The notes below the pieces were generated by a model. It was not told the DNA's origin. It saw only the letters and a list, made by a program, of their open reading frames with translations, and ran no database searches. A program made the translations under genes and the position numbers. This document shows positions 1 through 9,867 of a stretch of 64,000 nt of DNA, piece by piece (positions within the stretch are counted from its first letter, which is position 1; each line of letters begins with the position of its first letter). The DNA lies in the NCBI GenBank assembly GCA_963840725.1, contig CAWIZY010000009.1:496001-560000 (forward strand), given 5' to 3'. This DNA comes from CAVWDU01 sp963840725 (lineage in GTDB: Bacteria > Pseudomonadota > Gammaproteobacteria > Pseudomonadales > Halieaceae).

Positions 1-6
1 GGCCTG

Positions 7-1680
7 CTAGGCCTCGAAAACGCGCCTGCCATCAACCAGCGTAGCGACGATCGGGATATCCTTGATGCCGTCCGGGTCCGTCTTATTCGGGTCGGCACCT
101 AAAATGGTGATGTCTGCGAGTTTGCCGGGGGTAAGTGAGCCCTTAATACCCTCTTCGAAGGAGGCATAGGCCCCGTTCATGGTGCAGACCTGCATGGCCT
201 CATCGACGCTGATACGCTGGCTCGGCCCCCACACGTTGCCCTGGGGGTCTTTGCGCGTCACCATACTTTGCAGCGCCATCATTGGCTCGAACGGGCCCGG
301 TGTATAGTCTGAGGCTGGAGCGACCGGTATGCCGTAATCCAGAAACGCCCGATGAGCGAACATCCATTCCATTTTCTCGTGCCCGTATTCATGCCACTTC
401 TCGCCGTGGTAATGGGCGTAGGTATAGAACGGCGCAGGAATAACCCCGCCGTCGCGAATACGAGCCAGTAACTGTGGGTTCACAAGACTGCAGTGCTCGA
501 TCCTGAATCGGGGGTTATCTCCCTGCCAGGTTGCCAGCACCCGCTCGTAGGCCCGCATTACCATGTCGATGGTGACATCACCATTGGCATGAATACCGAC
601 CCGAAAACCATGGGCGACAGCATCGTCAACGGCCGCGTCGATTTGCGCCTGGTCCATGGTCAGGATGCCGTAGTCGTCAGGCCTGCCCTGGTAAGGTGTG
701 CTCATGCGCATGGTGCGCTCGGAAGCGGAGCCGTCGGCGGCAAATTTGACTGCACCGACACTGAGATACTCATTGCCAAAACCCGAGCGGATACCGGCCG
801 CCTTCATGGCCTCATAGATCTCGCCGCTGGGCATAAACGATACGCGGCAGTTCAGCTGGGCCGCATGATAGGCGTCCTGGTAGGCCTGCCACTCCTCCAC
901 GCCACCGAAGGCATCGGTGGTAGAGGTCAGACCCGCCCGATTCATGCGTGCGGTAATCAGACGCACGTTCTCGCGGTTCGCCGCACGGTCCACTGCGGGC
1001 CAGGTGCCGGCGGCGCGAAAGGCGTCCATGGCATGCTCTGCAAAGCGGCCGGTAAAAGCGCCGTTCTCTCGGTACCAGACGCCACCCACAGGATCGGGGG
1101 TATCAATGGATATACCAGCGACCTCGAAAGCCCTGCTGTTGACCACGCCGGTGTGACCCCCGCGGTGCAGGATAAACACCGGGTGACGCGTGGTGACCGC
1201 ATCCAGGTCCTGCCGGTTCATAGGGCGGCCCTCGACAAACTTGGTGTCGTCGTACATATGTCCCTGTACCCAATGACCCTCCGGGGTTCGTGCGGCCATG
1301 GCGCGCAAGGCATCCTGCACTTCGGAGATTCGGCGTAGATTCACGTTCACACTCACCGCCTCGTTGGCCATCAGCGGGTGTGAATGCGAGTCGATGAACC
1401 CCGGGGTCACGGTCATTTCCCGGGTGTCGATGACCTGAGTGTTCGGGCCGATCAGGGCGGCGATATCCTGTTCATTGCCCACGGCGAGAATGCGGTTGCG
1501 GCGAATCGCGATGGCTTTGATGTGCGGGAACTCGGGGTCCATGCTGTAAAACGTGCCACCCGACAACACGGTATCCGCCTTGCCGTAATCGGCGGCCGCG
1601 AGGGCTAGGGGGGTGAGCGTGGTTGCGGCCAGGGCACAGGCCCCGCCCTCGAGTAATCGTCGTCGAGTGAGTCCTGTCAT
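7..1680 (-). CDS. Amidohydrolase family protein (YtcJ-like), Tat-exported
   Basis: A 557-residue metal-dependent hydrolase of the Amidohydro_3 (YtcJ-like) group. The N-terminus has a twin-arginine signal (TRRRLL followed by a hydrophobic Ala/Leu stretch ending near residue 28), so export to the periplasm by Tat is likely. Metal-site motifs are visible: DSHSHP near residue 97, a KFAADGS segment near 310, GIHANGD near 365, IEH near 395, and an Asp in APASDYTPGPFEP near 455. Members remove N-acyl or amide groups from small molecules; the substrate cannot be read here. The ATG is preceded by two operator-like direct repeats at 1733-1772. The only minus-strand gene upstream is the separately placed MFS permease, so it appears to be monocistronic. 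The function class is secure, the substrate is not. Confidence 0.9.
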   Translation of the reverse strand: MTGLTRRRLLEGGACALAATTLTPLALAAADYGKADTVLSGGTFYSMDPEFPHIKAIAIRRNRILAVGNEQDIAALIGPNTQVIDTREMTVTPGFIDSHSHPLMANEAVSVNVNLRRISEVQDALRAMAARTPEGHWVQGHMYDDTKFVEGRPMNRQDLDAVTTRHPVFILHRGGHTGVVNSRAFEVAGISIDTPDPVGGVWYRENGAFTGRFAEHAMDAFRAAGTWPAVDRAANRENVRLITARMNRAGLTSTTDAFGGVEEWQAYQDAYHAAQLNCRVSFMPSGEIYEAMKAAGIRSGFGNEYLSVGAVKFAADGSASERTMRMSTPYQGRPDDYGILTMDQAQIDAAVDDAVAHGFRVGIHANGDVTIDMVMRAYERVLATWQGDNPRFRIEHCSLVNPQLLARIRDGGVIPAPFYTYAHYHGEKWHEYGHEKMEWMFAHRAFLDYGIPVAPASDYTPGPFEPMMALQSMVTRKDPQGNVWGPSQRISVDEAMQVCTMNGAYASFEEGIKGSLTPGKLADITILGADPNKTDPDGIKDIPIVATLVDGRRVFEA

Positions 1681-1732
1681 GCCGAATCCCTCCGCAGATC
1701 CTGGTGGGCTGAGAAAAACCCGATTTGGCCGC

Positions 1733-1772
1733 TAGTGTACGCCACCATCACAGTTAGTGTACGACACCATCA
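1733..1772. promoter_or_regulatory. Pair of 18-bp direct repeats, candidate operator
   Basis: Two copies of TAGTGTACGMCACCATCA (M = C or A) lie at 1733-1750 and 1755-1772, a 22-bp period that puts them two helical turns apart. Each copy contains GTGT-N3-ACAC (imperfect in the first), typical of dimeric repressor half-sites. They lie 53-92 bp upstream of the amidohydrolase start at 1680. The binding protein is unknown and no regulator gene is adjacent. Confidence 0.4.
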
Positions 1773-1830
1773 TACATGGCTGCACACTGCGTTTGGGAAT
1801 GTTCTGAGTTGACCTGTATGCAGGCCGGGG

Positions 1831-3096
1831 TTATTCGGCTGCCCCGGCCTCTGACGGCTGCAGAGGGAGGACTTCTTTTTCCTCGGGGTGCAGCACTGAG
1901 CCCACAGGCGTGGTCGAGGCCTGCAGGGTCGACTGGGTTTTGTACTGCGGTGGCAGGGCGGGCACGGTGAGAACCCGCCAGAAACTGATCACTGCCAACA
2001 ACAGTAATGCGCCAGCCAACATCTGGAAGAAACTGTCCAGACCATAGTGTTGCATGCCGTAGGCAACCATCAGCGGCCCGGTGACCGATACCAGTCCCGA
2101 CAGCATCACGATGGTGCCGCTGGCGGGAACGATCTCTGCAGGACGAAGGTGGTCCTGGGTCAGTGCGACCACCAGGGAGTACAGTGACAAACAGCAGCCG
2201 CCAAAAAGAAACGCATAAATAAAAAAGCCGTCAGTTGCCTCGGTCTCGAGGCTGGCAAAGTAGGCTGCGACCACCGCCGCCAGACTGGCAAAGCCGATCA
2301 CCCAGCGGCGGTCGACCATATCCGACAAGCGTCCCAGGGGCCACTGCAGAATCATGCCACCGCCCATAATAGCGCCCATAAAAATCGCTACCTCCCGCAC
2401 CCCGAGACCAAGTTTGGCGGCGAATACCGCACCCATCCCGAAGACCACGCTGCTGCACCACTGGACCAGAACCAGGCCCATGACTCCCATGGGTGCGCGT
2501 CGCCAAAGCAGGGCGATGCTGACCCGTTCAGGGTGTTCCTCCGGTGGGGTCGATAACACGGTCATGAGAATCGGTATGGCAGCGGCGCTTACCATAATGG
2601 AGATAAGAATGAACAGGCCGAATCCCCGCGGGTCAGCCAGATTCAACATAAACTGTCCGACGCAGGTCCCCGCCAGCAGGATGACCATGTAAATTGACAG
2701 GATCTGGCCCCTGTTCTGGTTGGTGGCGGCCTGATTCAGCCAGCTCTCCGACACGACGTAAATGGTCGAAAACGCGAAACCGGTGAGAAATCGCATGGCA
2801 GCCCAGGTCCAGGGCTCCACGAAACTGGCATGGACCAGAATAGTGACGGATGCCACGGCGGAGACTGCGGCGAAAGTGCGGATATGCCCAACCTGGGTGA
2901 TCAGCCGGGGGGCCAGCAGTGAACCCACCAGGAAACCCCCGAAGTAGGCGGACATTAAGAGACCGATCAACGAATCCTGAAAGCCCTCCTGCTCGGCCCG
3001 GTAACCGAGCAGACTGCCCTGAACACCCACCGCCAGTCCGATCAGTGACAGGCCAAAAAACAGCGGCCAAAGCTGGAGCAAAGCGCGTGTCGGCAT
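1831..3096 (-). CDS. MFS transporter (YcaD-like)
   Basis: A 421-residue major facilitator superfamily permease with about 12 hydrophobic segments and a soluble C-terminal tail of some 45 residues rich in Gln, Ser, Thr and Glu. Family signs are the loop between helices 2 and 3 with GSLLAPRLITQVGHIR and a matching WPLGRLSDMVDRR in the second half, the conserved G-x-x-x-D/R-x-G-x-R loop. Overall similarity is to the YcaD group of drug/sugar:H+ antiporter-like MFS proteins; the substrate is unknown. It reads in the same direction as the upstream-lying genes but has about 245 bp of untranslated DNA before it, so it is probably transcribed alone. Confidence 0.85.
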   Translation of the reverse strand: MPTRALLQLWPLFFGLSLIGLAVGVQGSLLGYRAEQEGFQDSLIGLLMSAYFGGFLVGSLLAPRLITQVGHIRTFAAVSAVASVTILVHASFVEPWTWAAMRFLTGFAFSTIYVVSESWLNQAATNQNRGQILSIYMVILLAGTCVGQFMLNLADPRGFGLFILISIMVSAAAIPILMTVLSTPPEEHPERVSIALLWRRAPMGVMGLVLVQWCSSVVFGMGAVFAAKLGLGVREVAIFMGAIMGGGMILQWPLGRLSDMVDRRWVIGFASLAAVVAAYFASLETEATDGFFIYAFLFGGCCLSLYSLVVALTQDHLRPAEIVPASGTIVMLSGLVSVTGPLMVAYGMQHYGLDSFFQMLAGALLLLAVISFWRVLTVPALPPQYKTQSTLQASTTPVGSVLHPEEKEVLPLQPSEAGAAE

Positions 3097-3342
3097 GTTC
3101 AGGTACCCGCTCGGGAGCTATAGCCCGGTTACTGCGTTAGATAACGGCCACTTGCAACGGGTCACTCGTAGCATGTTGCGGCGTATTCAGGGTGCGGGAG
3201 CATAGCCCAGGGCCGGTGACTGGTCCATTGCTGGAAGGGCGCGATTAATGGCATTACTGCCTATCCAGCGGGGGCGAGAACGTGCGTGAAGTGTAGTGGC
3301 CACGCTGGCCCGGCCAGCGTGGCCCGACTCAGGCGCCGGTCG

Positions 3343-4134
3343 CTAGTCGAACAGCTCCGGCTGCTCGCTGGTGATCACCTGGTACAGGGGCTGAAAACTG
3401 AACCAGCCGGCCAGCTCAGAGCCGATGGTGTTGTAGGTTTGCGCCGCGGCTTCCGGGGTGATCAGCTTGGGTGTGCCGGCCGCTTCGGCCATCAGTTGCG
3501 CCTGACAGCTGCGCTCCATGGTGATGAACCACCAGGCTGCGGATTCTATGCTCTCACCCACGGTGAGCAGACCGTGGTTTTCCAGAATAGCTGCCTTGTT
3601 GTCGCCCAGAGTTGCGGCGATGCGCTTACCCTCGGACGAATCCAGCACCACCCCTGAAAAATCGTCGAAGAGCACGTGGTCCTCGTAGAAGGCGCAGGCG
3701 TCCTGAGTAATGGGGTCCAGCAGTCTGCCCAGACTGGACCAGGCTTTGCCGTAAAGCGAGTGTGAGTGGGCTGCGGCGATAGCGTTTGGCTTGGCCATGT
3801 GGATAGCGGCGTGAATGGTAAATGCCGCGCCGTTGAGCAGCCCTTCGCCCTCGACTACCTCGCCCTGGTGGTTGACCCGAAGCAGGTCCGATACCTTCAT
3901 CTGTTTGAAGGATTTGCCCATAGGGTTAACCCAGAACTGATCGGTGTGCTCGGGATCTCGTACGGTGATGTGCCCCGCGACGCCCTCATCAAATCCGAAC
4001 TTGCCAAACAGCCGCAGTGCAGCAGCCAGTTTTTGCTTGCGGTCCAGTCGAATCTCTTCCGGGGTCTCCGGCGTTTTCAGCATGTCGGCTGCCGCGCCCT
4101 GGTTCATGATGATTTCGTTGGCTGGTTTGTTCAT
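3343..4134 (-). CDS. Class II aldolase/adducin family protein
   Basis: A 263-residue protein of the class II aldolase/adducin fold (AraD/FucA-like). Zinc-ligand and substrate-loop motifs are present: GHITVRDPE near residue 55, a NPMGKSF phosphate-loop-like segment near 72, AAHSHSLYGKAW near 120 (His ligands) and LENHGLLTVG near 185. The family covers aldolases, epimerases and decarboxylating enzymes as well as uncharacterised catabolic enzymes; this longer form with a leading 30-residue extension resembles the uncharacterised group often found with dioxygenases and hydratases. No pathway partners are adjacent, so the reaction is not assigned. Confidence 0.85.
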   Translation of the reverse strand: MNKPANEIIMNQGAAADMLKTPETPEEIRLDRKQKLAAALRLFGKFGFDEGVAGHITVRDPEHTDQFWVNPMGKSFKQMKVSDLLRVNHQGEVVEGEGLLNGAAFTIHAAIHMAKPNAIAAAHSHSLYGKAWSSLGRLLDPITQDACAFYEDHVLFDDFSGVVLDSSEGKRIAATLGDNKAAILENHGLLTVGESIESAAWWFITMERSCQAQLMAEAAGTPKLITPEAAAQTYNTIGSELAGWFSFQPLYQVITSEQPELFD

Positions 4135-4263
4135 AGCCTTTGCCTCCTGTTATGGCCGAGCGCCAATAATAGCTGATTCGGGCGAGTTTGTGGCGACTGA
4201 TTCAAGCTGCCAGGGCGCCCCCGTTGCTGTGCAATCAGGATTGATGGTGTACAGAGACAGCGG

Positions 4264-6471
4264 TCATTCAGTCAAGTCTTTTGGTCGGCCGGGCCGATAG
4301 CGCCGTTGCTGCCTCCGTTCCACGTCCTGGCGGTAGAAAGCGGCCTCCTTGAAGCGGCCCTGGGCATAGGGCACCGCCTGATCCCGGAAGTGAGGTGATT
4401 GGGGATCACCACTCTGACCGCCCGCCAACAGGGTTTTCGCCCGGACTTTGTCGCCAAACTCCACCACGGCGACGAAACTGTTCCCCGCATAGCCGTACAG
4501 GCGCAGGCTGTTGTCAAAACGTTTGGCACCAAACGAGGCGAGCGCACCCCAGCGACCCGAGGCCATGGCAATTGGCAGGCTCGGTGCGGCGTCGTCAAAC
4601 CGTCCGGCGATATCGCCATTGAGGCGTTGGAAGCGATTGATCTCGCCCCATGGCGTATTCCAGTGGCCATAGTCTTGTGCCAGGTTGGCGACGGTGTTGG
4701 CAAAGACGCGCAGCCGTTGTTCATCGGGCGACCGACGGCCGTAATATTCCAGAGCTTGCATCCTGCTTTGCCCCGTTGGGGCTGTGCCGGTCTCCAGCAG
4801 CCCCAGGGCGTAAAAATGCGCCAATGACATAGCGACCGATTCCGTGCTCACCCGGTAATCCCAGTGCCGGAGTTGCTCAATGGGCTGGCGCAATTCCTCG
4901 TAGCGATTGCCCGAGCGGTCGAAGGCCTCCACCAGGCCAGGGAGCAGGGTTTCGAAAGCCGGCAGGTAGGGGTCATAGGCCAACTTGATCAGTTTTTCCA
5001 GCGTCAGTTCGTTCTGGCCGGTCAGCACCTTGACGGCATGCAAGCCGCGAAAATTCTCCGGGTCGGGCGCCATGTAGGTCGGGTAGTCATCCGCTTTGGG
5101 GCTATCGGAACCGGCGGCGGTAAAAGGGGTGGAGTTGGTGTTTTGGATCCAGCCGATACGGGGATTGGTAATGCTGATGATGTCATCCAACTCATGGCGG
5201 CCGCGCCAGTCGGTGGCCGGATCGCTGCCATCGACCGGTTGCGAGTAATCCAGGGTGGGGTCCCGTCGGGGCACAAAATTCCCATGGAAATACGCGATAT
5301 TGCCATCGGCATCAGCGTATACCGTGTTATTGGAAGAGTTGGTGCGCAGATCCATCATCGACCTGAACTCCGTGAGGTTGCGGGTCTTGGTGCGAATGAA
5401 AGACTGTTTCAATGCGGTGACCGGGTCCCAGTTGATCCGGGTCGCGACCCACTGTCCGTTGATACTGTGGGTGATCGGTCCGTGATGAGTGTGATAGAGC
5501 GTAAACGCGCGCTCCCTCAGTGTATCGCCGTCGCGATACTTCAGTTGCGCTGACGACACACGAACCTCGCGTTCCCTGTCGCCGTAGCGGTAGTAGAGTT
5601 TGCCGTCGCGATTAATCACGTCTTCTACGAATTCGTCGATAAAGTCGACCTGGGTCGATGTGTGCATCCAGCCGTTATGCTCGTTAAAACCCTGATAGAC
5701 GAAAAATTGACCCCAGGTGACGGCGCCATAGGCGTTGAGCCCCTCTTCACTGACCACATGAACCTCGCCGCGAAAGTAAAACGAGGTGTGGGGGTTGATC
5801 AACAGCAGGGCGTTTCCGGACGCGGTCAACTGCGGCGCGATGGCGAAGCCATTGGAACCAGCGGGCTCAGCTGCCGGAAGTGGCTGTGATCGCACCGCCG
5901 CAGTGCTGTCACCGCCGTAAAAAGCGGCAATACCCGGCAGTGGAATCTGCTCGATATCGCCGCCGATGGAACCCTCGGAAAAAAACATTGGCATCCAGGG
6001 CTCGAACCGGGTCAGCAGGGCAGGTTTGACCGCCGGGTGGGTAGCCAGATAATAATTCAGGCCCTCTGCAAAGGCGTCGCACAGGGCCTTCAGCCAGGGC
6101 GGTGCTCCGGCGTAGGCGGCCCTGGCCTCGGCTTCAGTCATGTAGAGCCGTGCCCGCAGATCACTATACAGGGCTGACTTGCCCTCAACTTCGGCCAGCC
6201 GGCCTGTGGCCCAGATATAGTTGCGTTCTATGCGGGGGAAATCATCCTCCGCCTGGGCGTAAAGCAGTCCAAACACAGCATCCGCATCCGTTGCGGCGTA
6301 AATGTGCGGGACCCCGTAGTCGTCGCGGATAATCTCTACGCGTGCGGCCCGGGCGGCGAGGGCATCCATAGCGACCGGTGACATTGGCTCATCCGCCGCC
6401 GCCCCCCAGCCTTGAGGTGCTGCCGACAGCAGACAGATGAGTACCAGGGTTTTGAGTGGTGTGGCGCCCAT
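4264..6471 (-). CDS. Penicillin acylase family protein (S45 Ntn hydrolase)
   Basis: A 735-residue precursor of the penicillin/aculeacin/acyl-homoserine-lactone acylase family, which hydrolyses amide bonds in the periplasm after autocleavage into two chains. I start at the ATG at 6471, which gives a clean signal peptide (MGATPLKTLVLICLLSAAPQ) and removes an overlap with the upstream gene; the frame stays open to 6657. The alpha-chain motif IRDDYGVPHIYA follows the signal peptide. The nucleophile serine is the one in PAGSNGFAI, followed by a conserved INPH segment. It is downstream of the amidohydrolase/PD40 gene (82-bp gap), suggesting joint degradation of acylated or peptide-like substrates. 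Quorum-quenching activity is possible but cannot be inferred from sequence alone. Confidence 0.88.
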   Translation of the reverse strand: MGATPLKTLVLICLLSAAPQGWGAAADEPMSPVAMDALAARAARVEIIRDDYGVPHIYAATDADAVFGLLYAQAEDDFPRIERNYIWATGRLAEVEGKSALYSDLRARLYMTEAEARAAYAGAPPWLKALCDAFAEGLNYYLATHPAVKPALLTRFEPWMPMFFSEGSIGGDIEQIPLPGIAAFYGGDSTAAVRSQPLPAAEPAGSNGFAIAPQLTASGNALLLINPHTSFYFRGEVHVVSEEGLNAYGAVTWGQFFVYQGFNEHNGWMHTSTQVDFIDEFVEDVINRDGKLYYRYGDREREVRVSSAQLKYRDGDTLRERAFTLYHTHHGPITHSINGQWVATRINWDPVTALKQSFIRTKTRNLTEFRSMMDLRTNSSNNTVYADADGNIAYFHGNFVPRRDPTLDYSQPVDGSDPATDWRGRHELDDIISITNPRIGWIQNTNSTPFTAAGSDSPKADDYPTYMAPDPENFRGLHAVKVLTGQNELTLEKLIKLAYDPYLPAFETLLPGLVEAFDRSGNRYEELRQPIEQLRHWDYRVSTESVAMSLAHFYALGLLETGTAPTGQSRMQALEYYGRRSPDEQRLRVFANTVANLAQDYGHWNTPWGEINRFQRLNGDIAGRFDDAAPSLPIAMASGRWGALASFGAKRFDNSLRLYGYAGNSFVAVVEFGDKVRAKTLLAGGQSGDPQSPHFRDQAVPYAQGRFKEAAFYRQDVERRQQRRYRPGRPKDLTE

Positions 6472-6553
6472 GTTTTTGCCTCTGACGTCGGTGGCGTAAT
6501 CATCGTTCGGGTTGCAATAGCTCTTGGTTTGCCGCTCCCCGCTGGCTCCCTGT

Positions 6554-9500
6554 TCAGCGAATAGTCGATTGCGGTTTGCCCTGCCAGTAAAAGGGCTGCA
6601 GCCGTTTGTCACCAGTGTAAACCTCTCCCAAGTCCGCGGCCTGGTAGATGCGCCCATTCAGTACGACGTGGCTGATGTTGTCACTGTTTTGGATGTCCTC
6701 AAGCGGGTTAGCATCCAGCACCACCATGTCGGCGAGTTTGCCCGGTTCCAGGGAGCCGATGTCGCCAGCCATGCCGAGGTAGGTGGCCGGGTTGATAGTG
6801 GCTGCTGACAGCGCTTCCATGGGGCTGAACCCGCCCCTGGCGAAACTCCACATCTCCCAGTGTGTGCCCAGGCCCTCTCTTTGCCCGTGAGCGCCGGTGT
6901 TTACCATCACACCCGCCTTTAACAACACCTTGGCGGCGGCGGCGGCATCGTCGTCCCGGTAGTCACTCTCCGGGGCCATTGGTCGGCGCACCGAACGCGG
7001 TTGCAGTACCGATGGCGGCACGAAGCTGGCGAGGATGGGATGTTTCCATACGTCGCTTTGCTGGTAGTAATAATCCTCGGCGGTCAAACCGCCAAACGTT
7101 ACTACCAGCGTGGGTGTGTACCCTGCGTCGGAGGCCCCCCAGAACCGGGTGACGTCATCGTACATCTTCAGGGTGGGTACGTTGTGCTCCACACCGGTGA
7201 TCCCGTCTGCCACCAGGTTCATGTCCTGATGGTAGAGTGCACCACCCTCAGCGACCGTCATCAGCCCTTCCAGTCGCGCTGCCTCGATAACCTGTTGGCG
7301 TTGCTCTCGCCGGGGCTGGTTGTAGTTCTTGACGCTGATTGCGCCTTGGGCTTTCAGGCGACGGACATGAGCGAGGGCATCGTCGAGACTGTCCACAGGC
7401 GAGAAGTAGGGGCTTCTGGCGCCGTAGATAATTTCACCGGTGGAGAATATCCGCGGCCCCAGGATTTTGCCTGCCCGGGCGTACTCCGCAGCTGCAAAGG
7501 CCAGTTCAGCACGACTCGAGGGGTTGTGCACGGTAGTCACGCCCAAAGCCAGATGAGCCAGCAGATTCCAGTTTTGTTGGGGAATAATTGAGCCGCTGCC
7601 GTAGGGACCGTGGGCGTGGATGTCAACCAGCCCGGGAATCACGGTTTTGCCGCTCAGGTCCACACGCTTGTAGCCATCGGGAACGGCCAGCTTGTCGGCA
7701 CTGCCGAGCCCGGTAATCCGGTTTCCGTCGAGCAACAGTGTGCCGCCCTCGATAACACGGCGTTCTGAGTCCATGGTTACGATGCGGGCGTTGGTCAGGG
7801 CGATACGGGTATCGGGGCGAGTGGCGGCGACTTCCATTGACAGGTCCAGCCCCCCATCACTGGCCGCGAAAGTGGCCTCGAAATCAGTGTTAAAAGCCTC
7901 GTCGACATCCGCAGAGTACAACCGGGCGCCAGTGGACCAACTGAGACTGCCGCTGTCACTCGCCCATTGCACGTAGTTGCCACCCAGGCGACTGAGCAGG
8001 GCGGTGGGGAAGGCGGGGCTGGCAGCATCCAGTGCCAGCGGTTTGCCGCCGGGGCTGTACGCCGCAAGCTTCAGGCGGTAGTTGTCAATAAAGGCAATAT
8101 AACGACCATCGGGTGCCAGTCTGATCATACTGGCATAGCGGGCGGTCGCCACTGTGCGAATGTCATGGCCGCTGCGGTTCATGGAAATCAGGACGGTGCT
8201 GGCGGTCTCGCTGCCGCGCCCGCTGGCTGTCGGCGCTCTTTCCTGGGCATAAATTCTTTTGTCAGGGCCAAAATGTGGATGGCTGCCGCGTTCGCTGACG
8301 AAGCGCATCTCACCGCTTGCCACCGTGACCAGGTAGAGACCGGGTTTTTGCGCCCAGTTCGGGTGTAGCAGCGAGCTTCCCGCCCGTTTACGCAAGACGA
8401 TCTCCTTGCCATCGGGGGACACGGCGAGTTCGGTGTATTGGCCCTTTTCCAGTGGTAGTGAGACCGGCTTGCCGCCACCACTATCGACCCGGTAAAGGCG
8501 GCTCAATGAACTGTCGTTCCAGCGCAGGAAGTAGACGCTGCCACCGTCTGGTGTCCATACAGGCGAGTAATCGAAACCGTCCTTGCCGTCACCATTGGAA
8601 CTGCGCGTCAGCGCCTTGGGTTTGCCGTCTCCGCGCTTGATATAAAGTGTGCCCAATGATTCGAACACCACGGCACGGCCGTCCGGGGATGGCGTCGCAA
8701 AACGTACCATGCGGGTCGTGAAGCGGTCGGGTGCCACGTCAACGGTGAAACGTGGAGCTGGATAAACGGCTCGATCGTCGCGGATGCGAAAAGGTATGGC
8801 GGCAACTTTTTTCGATGACAGGTTCACGCGCCATAGCTTGCCGGCGTTCCAGTAAATCAGTTTTTTGCTGTCAGGAGTCCAGTCCATTGTGGGATACAGA
8901 CCATGTACCGCCCAGGTCTCCTGCATGTCCTGGTCGAGGCTGTCCACGAGCATGGTCTCCTCACCGGTTGCCAGGTCCATGACGAACAGCCGTGACGCCG
9001 CCCGCACGCGCTTCACATAGGCCAGTTTTTTGCCATCCGGCGAGGGCGTGGGGCGCACGGCCCCCCCAGGGCCGCCGGCCACGGTGGTTACTTTGCCGTC
9101 GTCCAGTGCGACTTTACGAATCTGGAACAGTTCGCTGTTGCTGTCCTGATGGTATATGAAGGTATCGCCCGGAGTGACGTTGCGAGTGAAGTAGATGGCC
9201 TTGCCATCCGGTGCAAAGGCCGGCTCGCCCAGTTCCTTCTGAAACGTTTCACTGGGCCGCTCTACGATGGCCTGGCCCTGTTGCCCCTTTGCGCTGTTGA
9301 CGTGATAGAGCCAAATTTCTCCGGTCCCGAGCGAACGGGAGGTGGTGTAGTGCTTGCGGGCGGCAATGTAGTTGCCGTCGGGGCTCCAACTGGGGTTATT
9401 GAGCAGACGGAAGTCTTCGTGGGTGATCTGTCTCAGCTCTCCGCTGGCCACCTGCATCACCCAGATGTTGTCAGCGCCACCGCGGTCAGAGGTAAACGCG

Positions 9501-9805
9501 ATGTGCAGGCCATCCGGGCTGTATTGTGGCTGCATGTCCCAGGCGTGGCCCTGGGTCAAGGCAACCGCGTCGCCGCCTTCGACCGGCAAACGATAGATAT
9601 CACCGAGAAAATCAAAGATCAGCGAGCGTCCGTCCGGTGAGACATCGAGACTCATCCAGGTGCCTTCTGTAACGTCGATCGCAACCTGTCTGGCCGCTAC
9701 AGAGTAGGGCGGGGACTGCACATCCCAGCTGGTTTCGTCTTCACTCAATGCCGGTATTGCGTTGAGCAACACCACGATAGTTAGCAGGGTGACAAGCTTG
9801 CGCAT
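6554..9805 (-). CDS. PD40 beta-propeller / amidohydrolase fusion protein
   Basis: A large exported protein (about 1083 residues) with two parts. After a signal peptide ending near ALSEDE come WD40-like (TolB/PD40) blades marked by repeated S-P-D-G motifs (DVSPDGRSL, YSPDGLHIAF, SWSPDGNYIA, PTPSPDGKKLAY, WTPDGGSVYF and others) covering roughly residues 30-660. The last 400 residues are an amidohydrolase with IPGLVDIHAHG (metal ligands) near 730 and the C-terminal GSLEPGKLADMVVLDANP. The family is annotated as amidohydrolase/prolidase-like and probably acts on small amide or peptide substrates in the periplasm. ATG at 9805 is preferred over the in-frame GTG at 9817; neither has a strong ribosome-binding site. 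Confidence 0.85.
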   Translation of the reverse strand: MRKLVTLLTIVVLLNAIPALSEDETSWDVQSPPYSVAARQVAIDVTEGTWMSLDVSPDGRSLIFDFLGDIYRLPVEGGDAVALTQGHAWDMQPQYSPDGLHIAFTSDRGGADNIWVMQVASGELRQITHEDFRLLNNPSWSPDGNYIAARKHYTTSRSLGTGEIWLYHVNSAKGQQGQAIVERPSETFQKELGEPAFAPDGKAIYFTRNVTPGDTFIYHQDSNSELFQIRKVALDDGKVTTVAGGPGGAVRPTPSPDGKKLAYVKRVRAASRLFVMDLATGEETMLVDSLDQDMQETWAVHGLYPTMDWTPDSKKLIYWNAGKLWRVNLSSKKVAAIPFRIRDDRAVYPAPRFTVDVAPDRFTTRMVRFATPSPDGRAVVFESLGTLYIKRGDGKPKALTRSSNGDGKDGFDYSPVWTPDGGSVYFLRWNDSSLSRLYRVDSGGGKPVSLPLEKGQYTELAVSPDGKEIVLRKRAGSSLLHPNWAQKPGLYLVTVASGEMRFVSERGSHPHFGPDKRIYAQERAPTASGRGSETASTVLISMNRSGHDIRTVATARYASMIRLAPDGRYIAFIDNYRLKLAAYSPGGKPLALDAASPAFPTALLSRLGGNYVQWASDSGSLSWSTGARLYSADVDEAFNTDFEATFAASDGGLDLSMEVAATRPDTRIALTNARIVTMDSERRVIEGGTLLLDGNRITGLGSADKLAVPDGYKRVDLSGKTVIPGLVDIHAHGPYGSGSIIPQQNWNLLAHLALGVTTVHNPSSRAELAFAAAEYARAGKILGPRIFSTGEIIYGARSPYFSPVDSLDDALAHVRRLKAQGAISVKNYNQPRREQRQQVIEAARLEGLMTVAEGGALYHQDMNLVADGITGVEHNVPTLKMYDDVTRFWGASDAGYTPTLVVTFGGLTAEDYYYQQSDVWKHPILASFVPPSVLQPRSVRRPMAPESDYRDDDAAAAAKVLLKAGVMVNTGAHGQREGLGTHWEMWSFARGGFSPMEALSAATINPATYLGMAGDIGSLEPGKLADMVVLDANPLEDIQNSDNISHVVLNGRIYQAADLGEVYTGDKRLQPFYWQGKPQSTIR

Positions 9806-9867
9806 AGTGATGTTCACTTATGGTCAAAAGGGCAAGCCAAGAGTATACGGGTAGTGCCGCCGGCGAG

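Noticed and set aside
493..1338. 281-residue plus-strand frame antisense to the first amidohydrolase
   Set aside because: Typical high-GC antisense shadow; the minus-strand gene has complete motifs.
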